A stretch of 40,298 nt of DNA from Acidobacteriaceae bacterium (GCA_903642265.1 CAHJWN010000034.1:1-40298); one strand, 5' to 3'. Counted from the stretch's first letter, positions 7,649 through 17,617 are shown. Notes: generated by a model not told the origin, from the letters alone. Program-made: numbers and translations.

Positions 7649-9865
7649 ATGATGAAACAAGCTCTCCTTCGAGTCGCCATCGCCGTCACCTTCTTCACTG
7701 CTCCCTGCGCTATAGCCCAGCACGTTATGCACAACGGCCAGCCTGCTGCCGACGAGAAGACGCAGCCCTGGCAGAATAAGAGCCTTTCACCTGATCAGCG
7801 AGCTGATCTCGTGCTCAAAGAGATGACGCTGGACGAGAAGATTGCCCTGCTGCATGGCAACAGCATGCCTGGCTGGCCCGGGCCGAAGTCGCCCATCGCC
7901 TACATGGGAAATGGCGGGGCAGGCTTCGTGGTTGGCGTGCCGCGGCTCGGCATTCCAATTATCCAGATGAGCGATGCCGCGTACGGCGTTCGGAGCAGCG
8001 GCGAAAATGGCCGCTACTCTACCGCGCTTCCATCGAACCTCGCCTCTGCGGCGAGCTGGGACCCGCAGGCCGCCTGCGACTACGGCGCGCTGATCGGCCG
8101 CGAGCTGCGGAATCAGGGCTACAACATGACGCTCGGTGGCGGCGTCAACGTCACGCGCGATCCGCGCAATGGCCGTACGTTCGAGTACATGGGCGAAGAT
8201 CCAATCCTTGCAGGAACGCTCGTCGGCAATCGCATTAAGTGCGAGCAGGCCGAGCACGTAATTGGCGACATCAAACACTACGCCGTCAACGACCAGGAGA
8301 GTGGCCGAAACGAAGTCGACTCCATCATCTCGAAGCGGGCCATGCGCGAAAGCGATCTGCTTGCCTTTGAGATTGGCATCCAGGTGGGCGACCCTGCTGC
8401 CGTGATGTGTTCCTACAACGCCGTCAACGGCGATTTCGCCTGCGAGAACAAGTACCTGCTAACAGACGTTCTTCGCAAGGCATGGGACTTCAAGGGATTC
8501 GTCCTTTCGGACTGGGGCGGAACACACAGCACCGTGAAAGCTTCCGAAGCCGGGCTTGACAATGAAGAGCCCCTTGCGGAATTTTTTGGCGAGCCGCTGA
8601 AACAGGCAGTCGAGGCGGGCAAGGTCTCGCAGGCCGATCTCGACCTGCACGTGCACCGGATGTTGCGGAGTGAGTTTGCCGCCGGCATCGTCGATTTCCC
8701 AGCAAGAAGGAGCGTGCCGGACATTGAAGGCGGCTGGGCGACTTCGAGGCATATCGCCGAATCGAGCACCGTTCTCCTGAAAAACAAGGATTCGATCCTT
8801 CCAATCGACGCCTCAAAGGTCCACTCCATCGCCATCATCGGCAAGAATGCGGATATGGGCATGATCTCGGGCGGAGGATCTGCGCAGGTTGATCCTCCCG
8901 GCCGTATGCCTCCGCATTGGCAGGAGCATGTCTGGTTTCCGACATCGCCGCTCAAGGCCATTTCTGCCAAAAATCCTGCTATCAAGACAAGCTTTGCCTC
9001 CGGTGATGATGTTGCAGCGGCCGCAGCGCTTGCAAAACAGTCTGATGTGGCCATTGTCTTCGCATATCAATGGACGAGCGAAGGAATGGACTTGCCCACG
9101 CTCACTCTTGAGGACAATCAGGACAAGCTGATTGCAGCGGTGGCTGCGGCAAATCCGAAGACAATTGTGGTGCTCGAGACTGGCACGGCCGCCACGATGC
9201 CGTGGGTCGATAGCGTGAGTGGCATCCTCGAAGCCTGGTACGCCGGCAGCAAGGGAGCAGACGCGATCGCAAATATCCTTTTCGGTGACGTAAACCCGAG
9301 CGCCAAGCTGCCGATGACATTCCCGGCGAGCGAGCGCGACCTGCCGCACCCGGACTTTGTCGTACCGCCTCCGGGAGCGCAAGGTCGGGAGGCTGTGATG
9401 CGTTCCGGCACCGCCAAGCCTACCTTTGCCGTGCATTATGACGAGGGCCTGAAGGTCGGCTACAAGTGGTATGACGCGGAGAAGAAGCCGGTCCTTTTTC
9501 CATTCGGATTCGGCCTTTCCTACACGACGTATAGCTACTCCGACCTGAAGGTCTCAGAGGGCAGCAGTCCGACTGTGACCTTCTCCGTAAAGAACACCGG
9601 CAGCCGCGACGGCGTTGAGATCGCTCAGGTGTATGCCTCGCTCCCGGACGGCGCTGGCGAACCGCCGAAGCGCCTGGTAGGGTGGAGCCGCGTTCCGCTT
9701 AAGGCTGGCGAAAGTGGAACGGCAACGGTCACTATTGACCCGAAATACCTCTCGGTTTACGACGATGCGAGCAACTCCTGGAAGCTGTTACCCGGAAGTT
9801 ACACCATCCGGGTTGGAGGCTCATCAGCGGCGCTCGACCTCACAAAGAAGCTGTCGCTGAAGTAG
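7649..9865 (+). CDS. Secreted glycoside hydrolase family 3 (beta-glucosidase-like)
   Basis: 738-aa exported enzyme that releases sugars from the non-reducing end of beta-linked glycans. A signal peptide covers residues 1-24 (ending PCAIAQ). The GH3 N-terminal TIM barrel runs to about residue 300 and includes GRTFEYMGEDP, IKHYAVNDQE and VLSDWGG, in which Asp288 is the expected nucleophile. The GH3 C-terminal sandwich and a fibronectin-III-like domain (about 640-730) follow. The frame opens earlier at TTG/ATG 7580-7583, but the signal peptide fits a start at ATG 7649 or 7652 with AGGA upstream. The substrate cannot be fixed: beta-glucoside, beta-xyloside and arabinopyranoside activities all occur in this clade, and arabinose genes follow. 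Confidence 0.9.
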   Translation: MMKQALLRVAIAVTFFTAPCAIAQHVMHNGQPAADEKTQPWQNKSLSPDQRADLVLKEMTLDEKIALLHGNSMPGWPGPKSPIAYMGNGGAGFVVGVPRLGIPIIQMSDAAYGVRSSGENGRYSTALPSNLASAASWDPQAACDYGALIGRELRNQGYNMTLGGGVNVTRDPRNGRTFEYMGEDPILAGTLVGNRIKCEQAEHVIGDIKHYAVNDQESGRNEVDSIISKRAMRESDLLAFEIGIQVGDPAAVMCSYNAVNGDFACENKYLLTDVLRKAWDFKGFVLSDWGGTHSTVKASEAGLDNEEPLAEFFGEPLKQAVEAGKVSQADLDLHVHRMLRSEFAAGIVDFPARRSVPDIEGGWATSRHIAESSTVLLKNKDSILPIDASKVHSIAIIGKNADMGMISGGGSAQVDPPGRMPPHWQEHVWFPTSPLKAISAKNPAIKTSFASGDDVAAAAALAKQSDVAIVFAYQWTSEGMDLPTLTLEDNQDKLIAAVAAANPKTIVVLETGTAATMPWVDSVSGILEAWYAGSKGADAIANILFGDVNPSAKLPMTFPASERDLPHPDFVVPPPGAQGREAVMRSGTAKPTFAVHYDEGLKVGYKWYDAEKKPVLFPFGFGLSYTTYSYSDLKVSEGSSPTVTFSVKNTGSRDGVEIAQVYASLPDGAGEPPKRLVGWSRVPLKAGESGTATVTIDPKYLSVYDDASNSWKLLPGSYTIRVGGSSAALDLTKKLSLK

Positions 9866-9880
9866 CTGCTAGATCTCAAT

Positions 9881-9916
9881 ATTCGGGCGAACCGCCGACC
9901 GGTTTGCCCGAATTTC
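9881..9916 (+). terminator. Terminator after the GH3 gene
   Basis: ATTCGGGCGAACC (9881-9893) pairs with GGTTTGCCCGAAT (9901-9913), 13 pairs with one G-U, across a 7-nt loop, then TTT. It separates the glycosidase from araA. Confidence 0.75.
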
Positions 9917-9935
9917 CTACCGATAGCTTGTAGCT

Positions 9936-9957
9936 GTTTCAAGCCGTTTAGTGAAAC
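9936..9957. promoter_or_regulatory. Inverted repeat upstream of araA, possible operator
   Basis: GTTTCA (9936-9941) and TGAAAC (9952-9957) form a symmetric pair with a 10-bp centre, 53 bp before the araA start. The two-half-site layout with about one helical turn between centres suits a dimeric repressor. No matching regulator gene is in the window, so the role is a guess. Confidence 0.3.
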
Positions 9958-10010
9958 AATCAGCGAGCCAGCACAGCGTTTTTGAATCACAGAGAACCAA
10001 AGGAAGATTT

Positions 10011-11516
10011 ATGACAACGATGAAAGATCTCCGCACCCTGGAAGTGTGGTTCGTGACCGGCAGCCAACATCTTTATGGCCCGGAAGCCCTCGCCAAAGTG
10101 GCCGAGCACTCGCAGGTGATCGCACAGTCGCTGGATAAGAATTCGGCCATTCCGGTAAACGTTGTCTTCAAACCGGTTATGACTGGCCCAGACGCCATTC
10201 GTTCGCTCTGCAAAGAAGCCAACAACTCCGAAAATTGCATCGGCCTCATCCTGTGGATGCACACTTTTTCTCCAGCAAAGATGTGGATCGCGGGACTTTC
10301 GCTCCTCACCAAGCCATTTGTGCATCTGCATACGCAGTTCAATCAGCACCTGCCGTGGAACACGATTGACATGGACTTCATGAACCTGAACCAGGCGGCT
10401 CATGGCGATCGCGAGTTCGGCTTCATCACTGCGCGTCTACGGCTTGCCCGCAAGGTTGTCGTTGGCTTCTGGCAGGATGCCGATGTCATCTCGGAGCTTG
10501 CTGCATGGACGCGCGCCGCCGTCGGCTGGAATGAATCGCAAAACCTGAAAGTCGCTCGCTTCAGCGACAACATGCGCGAAGTCGCGGTGACCGATGGCGA
10601 CAAGGTGGCTGCACAGGCGCGTCTCGGCTACTCCGTCTCGGCCTACGGCATCGGCGATCTTGTGGCTGTAATGAACCAGGTCACGGACGCGGACGTGGAC
10701 AAGCTCGTCGCCGAGTACCGCGAGACGTACAGCATTGCTGAAGTTCACGACCGTGCAGATTCCATCAAGGTTGCGGCCAAGATTGAACTCGGCATGCGTG
10801 CCTTTCTCGAGGCAGGCAACTTCGGTGCGTTCACCGACAACTTTGAAGATCTCCACGGCATGAAACAGCTTCCTGGTATCGCGACTCAGCGGCTTATGGC
10901 CTCGGGCTACGGCTTCGGTGGCGAAGGCGACTGGAAGACGGCGGCTCTGGTCCGCACCATGAAGGTGATGGCGCAGGGCCTTACAGGCGGCACGTCGTTC
11001 ATGGAGGACTACACCTATAGCTTCGGGGATTCTCCGATCATCCTCGGGTCCCACATGCTGGAGATCTGCCCGTCGATCACGACGGAGAAGCCGTCGCTTG
11101 AAGTGCATCCGCTTGGCATTGGCGGCAAAGAGGATCCGGTCCGCCTCGTGTTCACGGCGACCAGCGGCCCGGCAGTCGTTGCGTCGCTCGTCGATATGGG
11201 GAATCGCTTTCGCATGATCGTCAACGAAGTCAACGTGATTCCACCAGCTGAAGCACTGCCGAAGCTGCCTGTCGCTCGCGCCGTCTGGCTACCGCAACCA
11301 AGCTTGAAGGTCGCCGCTGCTGCCTGGATCTACGCGGGTGGGGCACACCACACCAGCTACAGCCAGGCATTGAACTTCGAACATCTCGAAGACTTCGCAG
11401 AGATTGCCGGCATCGAGCTGCTTCGCATCGGTAAGGACACCACCATCGAGCAGTTCCGCAAGGAGCTTCGCTGGAACGAGACTTCGTATTGGATGAACAG
11501 CACGTCGGGCCACTAG
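10011..11516 (+). CDS. araA: L-arabinose isomerase AraA
   Basis: Converts L-arabinose to L-ribulose in the cytoplasm. 501 aa, the family's normal length. It begins with the [15 protein letters not shown] block; GGEGDW contains Glu305 and [11 protein letters not shown] contains Glu332, corresponding to the two metal-binding catalytic Glu residues. Further metal-site His residues are in [10 protein letters not shown] and GGAHHTSYS. The ATG at 10011 is preceded by AAAGGAAG; the longer frame from 9951 lacks family similarity. The usual partners araB and araD are not in the window. The SDR gene follows after 74 bp and may be co-transcribed. Confidence 0.96.
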   Translation: MTTMKDLRTLEVWFVTGSQHLYGPEALAKVAEHSQVIAQSLDKNSAIPVNVVFKPVMTGPDAIRSLCKEANNSENCIGLILWMHTFSPAKMWIAGLSLLTKPFVHLHTQFNQHLPWNTIDMDFMNLNQAAHGDREFGFITARLRLARKVVVGFWQDADVISELAAWTRAAVGWNESQNLKVARFSDNMREVAVTDGDKVAAQARLGYSVSAYGIGDLVAVMNQVTDADVDKLVAEYRETYSIAEVHDRADSIKVAAKIELGMRAFLEAGNFGAFTDNFEDLHGMKQLPGIATQRLMASGYGFGGEGDWKTAALVRTMKVMAQGLTGGTSFMEDYTYSFGDSPIILGSHMLEICPSITTEKPSLEVHPLGIGGKEDPVRLVFTATSGPAVVASLVDMGNRFRMIVNEVNVIPPAEALPKLPVARAVWLPQPSLKVAAAAWIYAGGAHHTSYSQALNFEHLEDFAEIAGIELLRIGKDTTIEQFRKELRWNETSYWMNSTSGH

Positions 11517-11590
11517 AAGTCATGCTCAAGGCATCCTCCATATAGCTTGAATAATTGCTGCGACTGGGCGGCGCGAAGGATGTTGCACGG

Positions 11591-12382
11591 ATGAACTTGG
11601 GGCTGCAAGACAAGATCGTCGTAATTACTGCCGGCGGTACCGGCATCGGAGCTGCGATCGCCCATGCCTGTGCGGCAGAGGGTGCGGTGCCCGTGATTGT
11701 CAGCAACGACGGGCCAGCTGTCCAGGCGAACCTTGAAGTAATGCGTCAGCGCGGCCACGCGTTTCACTTCATAGACCAGTGGCTCGACTCGCCCGAAAAG
11801 TGTCGCCTCATTGTTGAAGAGACGGTGTCCCGCTTCGGTAGGGTCGATGGCCTCGTCAATAACATTGGGGTGAACGATAAGGTGGGCCTGGAAGACGGTA
11901 ATCCTGCCGACTTTCTCAAATCGGTCGAGCGCAATCTCTGGCATTATTACTCGATGGCGCATTACTGCCTGCCGCACCTGAAGCTATCAAGAGGCAGCAT
12001 TGTCAACACAGCATCAAAGGTGGGCTACACAGGGCAGGGCGGGACATCCGGGTACGCGGCGGCGAAGGGCGCGCAGCTAGCGCTTACACGGGAGTGGGCG
12101 GTTGAACTGTTTCCCTACGGCATCCGCGTGAACGCGATCGTGCCGGCGGAGGTTGATACGTTCGCATACCAGGAATGGCTTGCGACCTTCGAAGACCCGG
12201 CAGCAAAACTCGCCGCGATCGTTGAGAACATCCCCTTCGAGAAGCGCATGACCACGCCTGCGGAGATCGCTTCAACAGCGGTCTTCCTGCTTTCACCGAT
12301 AGCGTCTGCGCATACAACCGGCCAGCACATCTTTGTTGATGGCGGGTACGTGCATTTAGATCGCGCCGCAACCGCGCACTGA
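11591..12382 (+). CDS. SDR oxidoreductase, L-fucose dehydrogenase-like
   Basis: 263-aa classical short-chain dehydrogenase. The cofactor loop TAGGTGIG is at 13-20, NNIG (variant of NNAG) at 90-93, and the catalytic residues are Ser142, Tyr155 and Lys159 (YAAAK). The overall sequence (LVNNIGVND, NLWHYYSMAHYCLPHLK, TGQGGTSGYAAAKGAQLALTREWAVEL, FVDGGYVHLDRA) resembles, from memory, bacterial L-fucose dehydrogenases of the non-phosphorylating fucose pathway, which also oxidise related sugars such as D-arabinose. The ATG at 11591 has GAAGGA 10 nt upstream; the TTG at 11555 is rejected. The sugar-enzyme context supports a monosaccharide substrate. A generic 3-oxoacyl-ACP reductase role is less likely. 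Confidence 0.82.
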   Translation: MNLGLQDKIVVITAGGTGIGAAIAHACAAEGAVPVIVSNDGPAVQANLEVMRQRGHAFHFIDQWLDSPEKCRLIVEETVSRFGRVDGLVNNIGVNDKVGLEDGNPADFLKSVERNLWHYYSMAHYCLPHLKLSRGSIVNTASKVGYTGQGGTSGYAAAKGAQLALTREWAVELFPYGIRVNAIVPAEVDTFAYQEWLATFEDPAAKLAAIVENIPFEKRMTTPAEIASTAVFLLSPIASAHTTGQHIFVDGGYVHLDRAATAH

Positions 12383-12384
12383 AG

Positions 12385-12420
12385 AAAAGCGCACAGGCGA
12401 TTGCTCGCCTGTGCGCTTTG
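12385..12420. terminator. Bidirectional terminator between the SDR gene and galM
   Basis: AAAGCGCACAGGCGA (12386-12400) and TCGCCTGTGCGCTTT (12405-12419) form a perfect 15-bp stem with a TTGC tetraloop. A- and T-runs at the ends allow use in both directions. It sits between convergent genes. Confidence 0.88.
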
Positions 12421-12446
12421 ACCTGCAATCCAACCCATCTGCTGCG

Positions 12447-13547
12447 CTACTTGTCGACCGTAAACGTAAATACCGTAGTACTGTGCATCGTCTGCCCAGG
12501 CTTCAGTTCCGTCGTGGGGAACTTTGGATGGTTAGGCGAATCCGGGAAGTGCTGCGTCTCGAGGCAGAAGCCGGCGTTCTTCACGTAGACCACACCAGCC
12601 TTGCCCGTGAACGTTCCGGGAATCGAGGTGCCGGCATAGAACTGCACTCCGGGCTCGGTTGTGGTTACCGTCATAACGCGACCGGTGGCTGGATCGTGAA
12701 CCCTGGCGGCGAGGTGAAGCTCACCCATCTTGCCATTCAGCACCCAATTGTGGTCGTAGCCGCCGCCCAGCTTCATCTGGTCGTTCGAGTTCGGGTCGGC
12801 CGCGCCGATCAGGGTCGGCTTGCGCAGATCGAAGGGTGTGCCCGCGACCGGAGCAAGTTCCCCGGTGGGAATCAGGCCGGAGTCGACCGGGGTGTAGCGG
12901 TCGGCGTCGATCATGATGTGCTCACCAAGGATCAACCCGCTACCCTCACCTGAGAGGTTGAAGTAGGAGTGGTTGGTCACGTTGATGACCGTATCTTTGT
13001 CCGTCGTCGCGGAGTAGTCGATTCGCAGCGCATCGGTGTGCAGCGTGTACTTCGCATGCACGGTCAGGGTGCCGGGATAACCCATGTCGCCATCGGGCGA
13101 GACAAGCGTGAACTCGACCCCGCCGGGGACCTCCTTTGCCGTCCAGACCTTCTTATCGAAGCCGGTGGTTCCGCCATGCAGCGAGTTCGGTCCATTGTTC
13201 AGCGGAACGCTGTACTCCTTGCCATCGAGCGAAAACTTGCCGTGCGCGATGCGGTTACCGTAGCGTCCAACGACCGATCCAACATAGGTCTTATTATCGG
13301 TGACATAGCCTTCAAGCGTGCTGTAGCCAAGCGCAACATCGGCGACCTTGCCGGTCTTATCTGCTGTTTTAATTGAGACGATCCGCGCGCCATATGTAAT
13401 CAATCCGACTTCTACGGACGGGCTCTTCAACGTGTAGAGATCGACCGCCGTGCCGTCGGGGAGCTTGCCGAAGGGAGTTTTGATGACTGCGCCATGCGCC
13501 GCCAGTGAGGTTGTCATAAGAAACAGGATAGCGCGTGCAAATCTCAT
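12447..13547 (-). CDS. galM: Exported aldose 1-epimerase (mutarotase)
   Basis: Interconverts alpha and beta anomers of aldoses. 366 aa including a signal peptide of about 20 residues (MRFARAILFLMTTSLAAHGA), so it acts outside the cytoplasm. Family motifs are NRIAHGKF, NSLHGGTTGFDK (substrate-binding His), NHSYFNLSG (catalytic His) and the C-terminal FCLETQHFPDSPN with the catalytic Glu. The ATG at 13547 is chosen because the signal peptide starts there and GGAG lies upstream; the frame to 13634 adds a non-signal-like lead. It is divergent from the SGNH hydrolase gene and convergent with the SDR gene. An exported mutarotase fits sugar release by secreted glycosidases. Confidence 0.93.
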   Translation of the reverse strand: MRFARAILFLMTTSLAAHGAVIKTPFGKLPDGTAVDLYTLKSPSVEVGLITYGARIVSIKTADKTGKVADVALGYSTLEGYVTDNKTYVGSVVGRYGNRIAHGKFSLDGKEYSVPLNNGPNSLHGGTTGFDKKVWTAKEVPGGVEFTLVSPDGDMGYPGTLTVHAKYTLHTDALRIDYSATTDKDTVINVTNHSYFNLSGEGSGLILGEHIMIDADRYTPVDSGLIPTGELAPVAGTPFDLRKPTLIGAADPNSNDQMKLGGGYDHNWVLNGKMGELHLAARVHDPATGRVMTVTTTEPGVQFYAGTSIPGTFTGKAGVVYVKNAGFCLETQHFPDSPNHPKFPTTELKPGQTMHSTTVFTFTVDK

Positions 13548-13736
13548 CGTCAGGGTTCTCCGGCTTTTGGTGCAGGATGTTGTTTTGCTTGTACAAAATC
13601 GCTTTGCTGCGACACATGTGGAAGCCGCAACCACAGCAACTATACGTGATGCATCGGAGCATCGTGAAGAACCGCATCCCTTACGGGTAGAATAGATCCG
13701 CCTGCCTGCTAGTTGGTTACCTGAAGGGAAATCTGA

Positions 13737-14978
13737 ATGAAGCCTCGCCTTACGACTCGCCTCCTGCTGCTATGCCTCTCACTCGCTTTTGCCGTCGTCT
13801 TCGCTTTACCAGCCGACGCTGCCGCTCCCCAGGATCATTGGGTCGGCACCTGGGCAACTGCTCCCTTTGCTTCGCCTAACAAGGATGCGGTGTTGGGTTC
13901 GCAGGACGTGACGCTTCGCCAGATCGTCCATACCTCGCTCGGCGGTTCACGCGTCAGGATTGTGCTCTCAAATGAGTTCGGCACCGATCCTCTGACGGTT
14001 GGCGCGGCGCATGCGGCCCTGAGCGCCGGTCCGAAGAGCAGCGAGATTGCGCTGGGATCGGCAAACGCACTTACCTTCAGCGGCAAGCCCTCCATCACCA
14101 TCCCGGCCGGAGCGGTGGCCGTCAGCGATCCGGCTGATTTAAAGTTGCCAGCACTCGCCGATCTTACGGTCAGCATCTTTCTTCCCGCACAGCCCATCCG
14201 CACGATCTCGCAGCATGGTTTCGCCGCGCAGACCAACTACATGGTTGACGGCAATGTAGTCTCCCAAAAAACGCTCGAGGCGCCTAAGACCTTCACGTCC
14301 TGGTACTTCCTCAAGGGGGTCGACGTCCTCGCAGGCGCAAGCGGCGCGGCGGTGGTCACCTTTGGCGACAGCATCACCGATGGCGCGCTCAGCACCTTCG
14401 ATACAAACTCGCGCTGGCCGGATGTGCTCGCGCGCCGCCTGCATGCTGACAAGAAGACGGAAGGCCTGGGAATTTTGAACGAAGGCATTGGCGGCAATCG
14501 CGTGCTGCATGATGGTGTGGGCCCGTCGGCGCTGGCGCGCTTCGACCGCGACGTGCTCTCGCTGGCTGCTGTAAAGTACCTCATCATCATGGAGAGCATT
14601 AACGACATCGGCGTCGCTACCGGCCCGAAGAACCAGCATGACATCGTGACCGCCGCCGACCTGATTGCTGGACTGCAGCAGATGACCGAGCGCGCGCACA
14701 TCCACGGCATCAAGGTCTTCGGCGCGACGCTGACGCCTTTCGTCGGCGCGGGCTACCAATCCCCTGCGGGAGAAACGATCCGCACCGCCGTGAACGATTG
14801 GATCAGGTCCAGCCAGTCGCTCGACGGCGTGATTGACTTCGACATGGTGACGCGTGATCCGGCCAACCCAGCGGTATTCGCGAAGTTCGCCGATAGCGGC
14901 GATCATCTCCACCCCAACGATGCGGGTTACAAGGCAATGGGCGAAGCCATCGATTTGAAGATGTTTACCGCAAAGTAG
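13737..14978 (+). CDS. Secreted SGNH/GDSL esterase
   Basis: 413-aa exported hydrolase. A signal peptide covers residues 1-28 (ending PADAAA). A beta-rich N-terminal domain (WVGTWATAP to about 190) precedes the SGNH domain. Block I is FGDSITDG with Ser212; block II is GIGGNR; block III is ESINDIG in place of GxND; block V is DHLHPND with Asp389 and His392. All catalytic residues are present. Such two-domain proteins often deacetylate or de-esterify plant polysaccharides, which fits the GH3/araA/galM surroundings, but the substrate cannot be read from the sequence. GAAGGG precedes the ATG at 13737. Confidence 0.88.
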   Translation: MKPRLTTRLLLLCLSLAFAVVFALPADAAAPQDHWVGTWATAPFASPNKDAVLGSQDVTLRQIVHTSLGGSRVRIVLSNEFGTDPLTVGAAHAALSAGPKSSEIALGSANALTFSGKPSITIPAGAVAVSDPADLKLPALADLTVSIFLPAQPIRTISQHGFAAQTNYMVDGNVVSQKTLEAPKTFTSWYFLKGVDVLAGASGAAVVTFGDSITDGALSTFDTNSRWPDVLARRLHADKKTEGLGILNEGIGGNRVLHDGVGPSALARFDRDVLSLAAVKYLIIMESINDIGVATGPKNQHDIVTAADLIAGLQQMTERAHIHGIKVFGATLTPFVGAGYQSPAGETIRTAVNDWIRSSQSLDGVIDFDMVTRDPANPAVFAKFADSGDHLHPNDAGYKAMGEAIDLKMFTAK

Positions 14979-15000
14979 AGAAGCTGTCTTACGTTCTCGG

Positions 15001-15053
15001 CTGTCCGTTCCCCGTCTTTACTGTCGTCTCTAATGACGACGGAGAACGGACAG
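15001..15053. terminator. Nested hairpin between the SGNH gene and ndk
   Basis: CTGTCCGTTC (15001-15010) is complementary to GAACGGACAG (15044-15053). Inside, GTCGTC (15023-15028) pairs with GACGAC (15035-15040). It lies between convergent genes and ends 5 bp before the ndk stop. There is no clear T-run, so intrinsic termination is plausible but not certain. Confidence 0.5.
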
Positions 15054-15058
15054 TTGCC

Positions 15059-15475
15059 TTACGCCAGTTCCAAGCCTGCGAAAAAGTACCCAATCTCAAA
15101 GGCTGCCGTATCTTCTGCATCCGAGCCGTGGATGGCGTTCTCTTCGATCGATCCTGCGAACTGCTTGCGGATCGTTCCCTCTTCAGCATTCGCCGGGTTG
15201 GTCGCGCCCATGAGCTTGCGCAGATCGGCAATCGCGTTTTCCTTTTCGAGCACCATTGGGAAGATAGGGCCGCCGGCCATGAACTCCACCAACGATCCGA
15301 AGAATGGGCGGGCCGAATGCACGTGGTAGAAACCCTCGGCCTGCGCCTTCGAAATGCTGATGCGCTTGATGGCGACGATCTTGAAACCGGCCTTCTCGAT
15401 CTCGGAGAGAATGGCTGCGGTGTAACCCTTGCGGACGGCGTCGGGCTTGATGATGCTGAAAGTACGTTGTGACAT
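15059..15475 (-). CDS. ndk: Nucleoside diphosphate kinase
   Basis: Balances NTP pools by phosphate transfer through a His. 138 aa, normal length. It starts [14 protein letters not shown] (nucleotide-binding Lys10), has the HVHSARPFF segment, and the active-site His116 in ENAIHGSDA. The ATG at 15475 is preceded by CGGAGC; upstream in-frame codons to 15589 do not match the family. It is a single gene divergent from selO. Confidence 0.96.
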   Translation of the reverse strand: MSQRTFSIIKPDAVRKGYTAAILSEIEKAGFKIVAIKRISISKAQAEGFYHVHSARPFFGSLVEFMAGGPIFPMVLEKENAIADLRKLMGATNPANAEEGTIRKQFAGSIEENAIHGSDAEDTAAFEIGYFFAGLELA

Positions 15476-15598
15476 GGTGCTCCGTTTCTCTTTTAGTTGC
15501 TCGTTCATTGATTTGATCTGCTCCACAAGTTTACCTTGCCGCCTGCGACAGCCGGATGAAACCGAGCGTGGGCGCACCGGATCGCGCACAATAGAGAG

Positions 15599-17113
15599 AT
15601 GGCGCTGACGCAGGAGACGGAACTCGCAACGATTCGCATGAACTTTGACAACAGCTACGCCCGGCTACCCGGCAAGTTCTATGCGCGCGTGAATCCCACG
15701 CACGTAGAGGGCCCGCAGATTGTGAAGCTGAACACGGCGTTAGCCGACTTCCTTGGAATGGACAGTGCGGCGTTGAACTCGCCCGAAGGAGCTGCAATAT
15801 TTTCGGGCAACCGAGTTGCCGATGGCTCGGAGCCGCTGGCGATGGCATACGCCGGCCACCAATTCGGAGGCTTCTCGCCGCGCCTTGGCGACGGTCGAGC
15901 TAATCTGATCGGCGAGGTAGTCGCTCGCGACGGCGTTCGCTACGACCTTCATCTGAAGGGCTCCGGACCGACGCCCTTCTCGCGGAATGGAGATGGCAGG
16001 GCGACGCTTTCGGCCGTGCTCCGCGAGTACATTGTGAGCGAGGCGATGTTTGCCCTGGGCGTGCCGACGACGCGGGCACTCGCCGCTGTCGCCACCGGCG
16101 AGCCAGTCGTTCGCGAGACGCTGCAGCCTGGGGCGGTGCTCACGCGGGTTGCGAAGAGCCATCTCCGTGTCGGCAGCTTCCAGTACTTCCTTGCACAGGG
16201 CGATACGGAGGCCATCCGCACGCTCGCCGACTACGCGATTGCAAGGCACTATCCCGAAGCGGTTGAATCAACGAAGAAATACAGGGCGTTTCTCGATGGA
16301 GTCATCGCACGCCAGGCCAAGCTGGTTGCGCAGTGGCTGATGCTCGGCTTTATACACGGCGTGATGAATACCGACAACACGTCCATCTCGGGCGAGACCA
16401 TCGACTATGGCCCGTGCGCCTTCATGGAGGCATACGACCCCGAGAAGGTCTTCAGTTCTATCGACCGTCAGGGCCGCTACGCGTATAGCAATCAGCCGCA
16501 TGCGATGCACTGGAATCTCGCACGGCTTGCCGAAGCATTGCTTCCGCTGCTCGTCGAGGAAGAAGGCAGCGATGACGCAGGAATGGCATCGGCGTACGCA
16601 GCGATGGAAGGCTTTGGGGTGCACTTTGAGGCCGCTCGGATCGCAGGCCTGCGACAAAAGCTTGGCCTCACGATGCAGGACAAGGGCGATACTGCGCTTG
16701 CCGACGATCTGCTGAAGCGCATGGCTGAAAATAACGCCGACTTTACGCTGACGTTCCGAAGGCTCTGCGATGCTGCGGCAGGAACAGATGGAGATGAAGC
16801 AGTCCGCCTACTCTTCACAGAGCCGAGGTCGTTCGATGCATGGGCGGTGCAGTGGCGGGCGAGACTGGCGAAGGAGCCTGCATCTACTGATCAACGCGCT
16901 GCGCAGATGCGGCTTGCCAATCCGCTCTTTATTCCGCGCAATCACCTGGTCGAGGCAGCACTGAAAGCAGCGAGCGACCGGAACGACTTACAGCCATTCG
17001 AAGACCTGATCAGCGTCCTTGCCCATCCCTACGACGAACAGCATGGGAAGGAGCGGTATGCTGTGCCGGCGCGGGCCGAGGAGACTGTAACCGCGACCTT
17101 CTGCGGAACGTAG
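15599..17113 (+). CDS. selO: SelO/YdiU protein adenylyltransferase (pseudokinase fold)
   Basis: 504-aa member of the SelO family, which transfers AMP from ATP to Ser, Thr or Tyr of target proteins and is linked to redox homeostasis. Family motifs are [37 protein letters not shown] (nucleotide-binding Lys and Arg residues), [17 protein letters not shown] with the metal Asp, and [10 protein letters not shown], the DFG-like Asp. Bacterial members usually have Cys instead of selenocysteine near the C-terminus; here a Cys lies four residues from the end (TFCGT). The ATG at 15599 has a weak Shine-Dalgarno sequence; the ATG at 15638 is an alternative. It ends convergent to the small gene at 17180. 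Confidence 0.93.
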   Translation: MALTQETELATIRMNFDNSYARLPGKFYARVNPTHVEGPQIVKLNTALADFLGMDSAALNSPEGAAIFSGNRVADGSEPLAMAYAGHQFGGFSPRLGDGRANLIGEVVARDGVRYDLHLKGSGPTPFSRNGDGRATLSAVLREYIVSEAMFALGVPTTRALAAVATGEPVVRETLQPGAVLTRVAKSHLRVGSFQYFLAQGDTEAIRTLADYAIARHYPEAVESTKKYRAFLDGVIARQAKLVAQWLMLGFIHGVMNTDNTSISGETIDYGPCAFMEAYDPEKVFSSIDRQGRYAYSNQPHAMHWNLARLAEALLPLLVEEEGSDDAGMASAYAAMEGFGVHFEAARIAGLRQKLGLTMQDKGDTALADDLLKRMAENNADFTLTFRRLCDAAAGTDGDEAVRLLFTEPRSFDAWAVQWRARLAKEPASTDQRAAQMRLANPLFIPRNHLVEAALKAASDRNDLQPFEDLISVLAHPYDEQHGKERYAVPARAEETVTATFCGT

Positions 17114-17179
17114 CTGGGTGCCAAGGCAGCATCGTGGTGGACGAGGAAGAGACGCTTTTCTGAAGCCAGATTTAGCCGC

Positions 17180-17617
17180 CTATTGCCGCTGCAGATCGAA
17201 TCGAAAGTGCAACCTTCCCCAGTTCTGATCGTAGGCATAGGCGGTCTCCGGATCGCAGCCGGTGCAGGCAACGGAGAGTGCGGTCGAACCGTTCCACTCC
17301 ACTGATAATTGCGAGGGCAACCCGACAAAGCAGAACGGCTCAACCTCTCCTGTCTTGATGAACCCCCAGCGACGCTCGACAAAGACAACGTAGCTCGTTC
17401 CGACGCCACAGCCTTGCGTCGTTCCGAAGACTTCCATGACCCTGGCACGGTACGTGCCGTCGGGAGACCACGTCGCGCTGAGTGTCTTGCCCGGATTTAG
17501 CCCCATCATCAGGAAGCTCGCAAACCCACCGAAACCTGCCAGGGTGACGACAGGCAGCATGAGCAGAATGAAAAATTTCAGCACTCTTTGCTCGCGCGAA
17601 TGTGGATCCGACCTCAA
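17180..17617 (-). CDS. Hypothetical membrane-anchored protein coupled to the esterase gene
   Basis: 145 aa, not recognised. One hydrophobic helix at about residues 14-38 (KFFILLMLPVVTLAGFGGF) is followed by a soluble, beta-rich domain. The domain begins SATWSPDGTYRARVMEVFG, like a single propeller-type strand pair, and holds several Cys residues, including CTGCDP. It probably sits outside the cytoplasm with one anchor. Its ATG overlaps the TGA of the upstream esterase gene as ATGA, so the two are translationally coupled. No domain name can be given. Confidence 0.7.
   Translation of the reverse strand: MRSDPHSREQRVLKFFILLMLPVVTLAGFGGFASFLMMGLNPGKTLSATWSPDGTYRARVMEVFGTTQGCGVGTSYVVFVERRWGFIKTGEVEPFCFVGLPSQLSVEWNGSTALSVACTGCDPETAYAYDQNWGRLHFRFDLQRQ

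Noticed and set aside
8813..9436. Minus-strand frame of 207 codons inside the GH3 gene
   Set aside because: Antisense to a complete GH3 domain; no recognisable motif.
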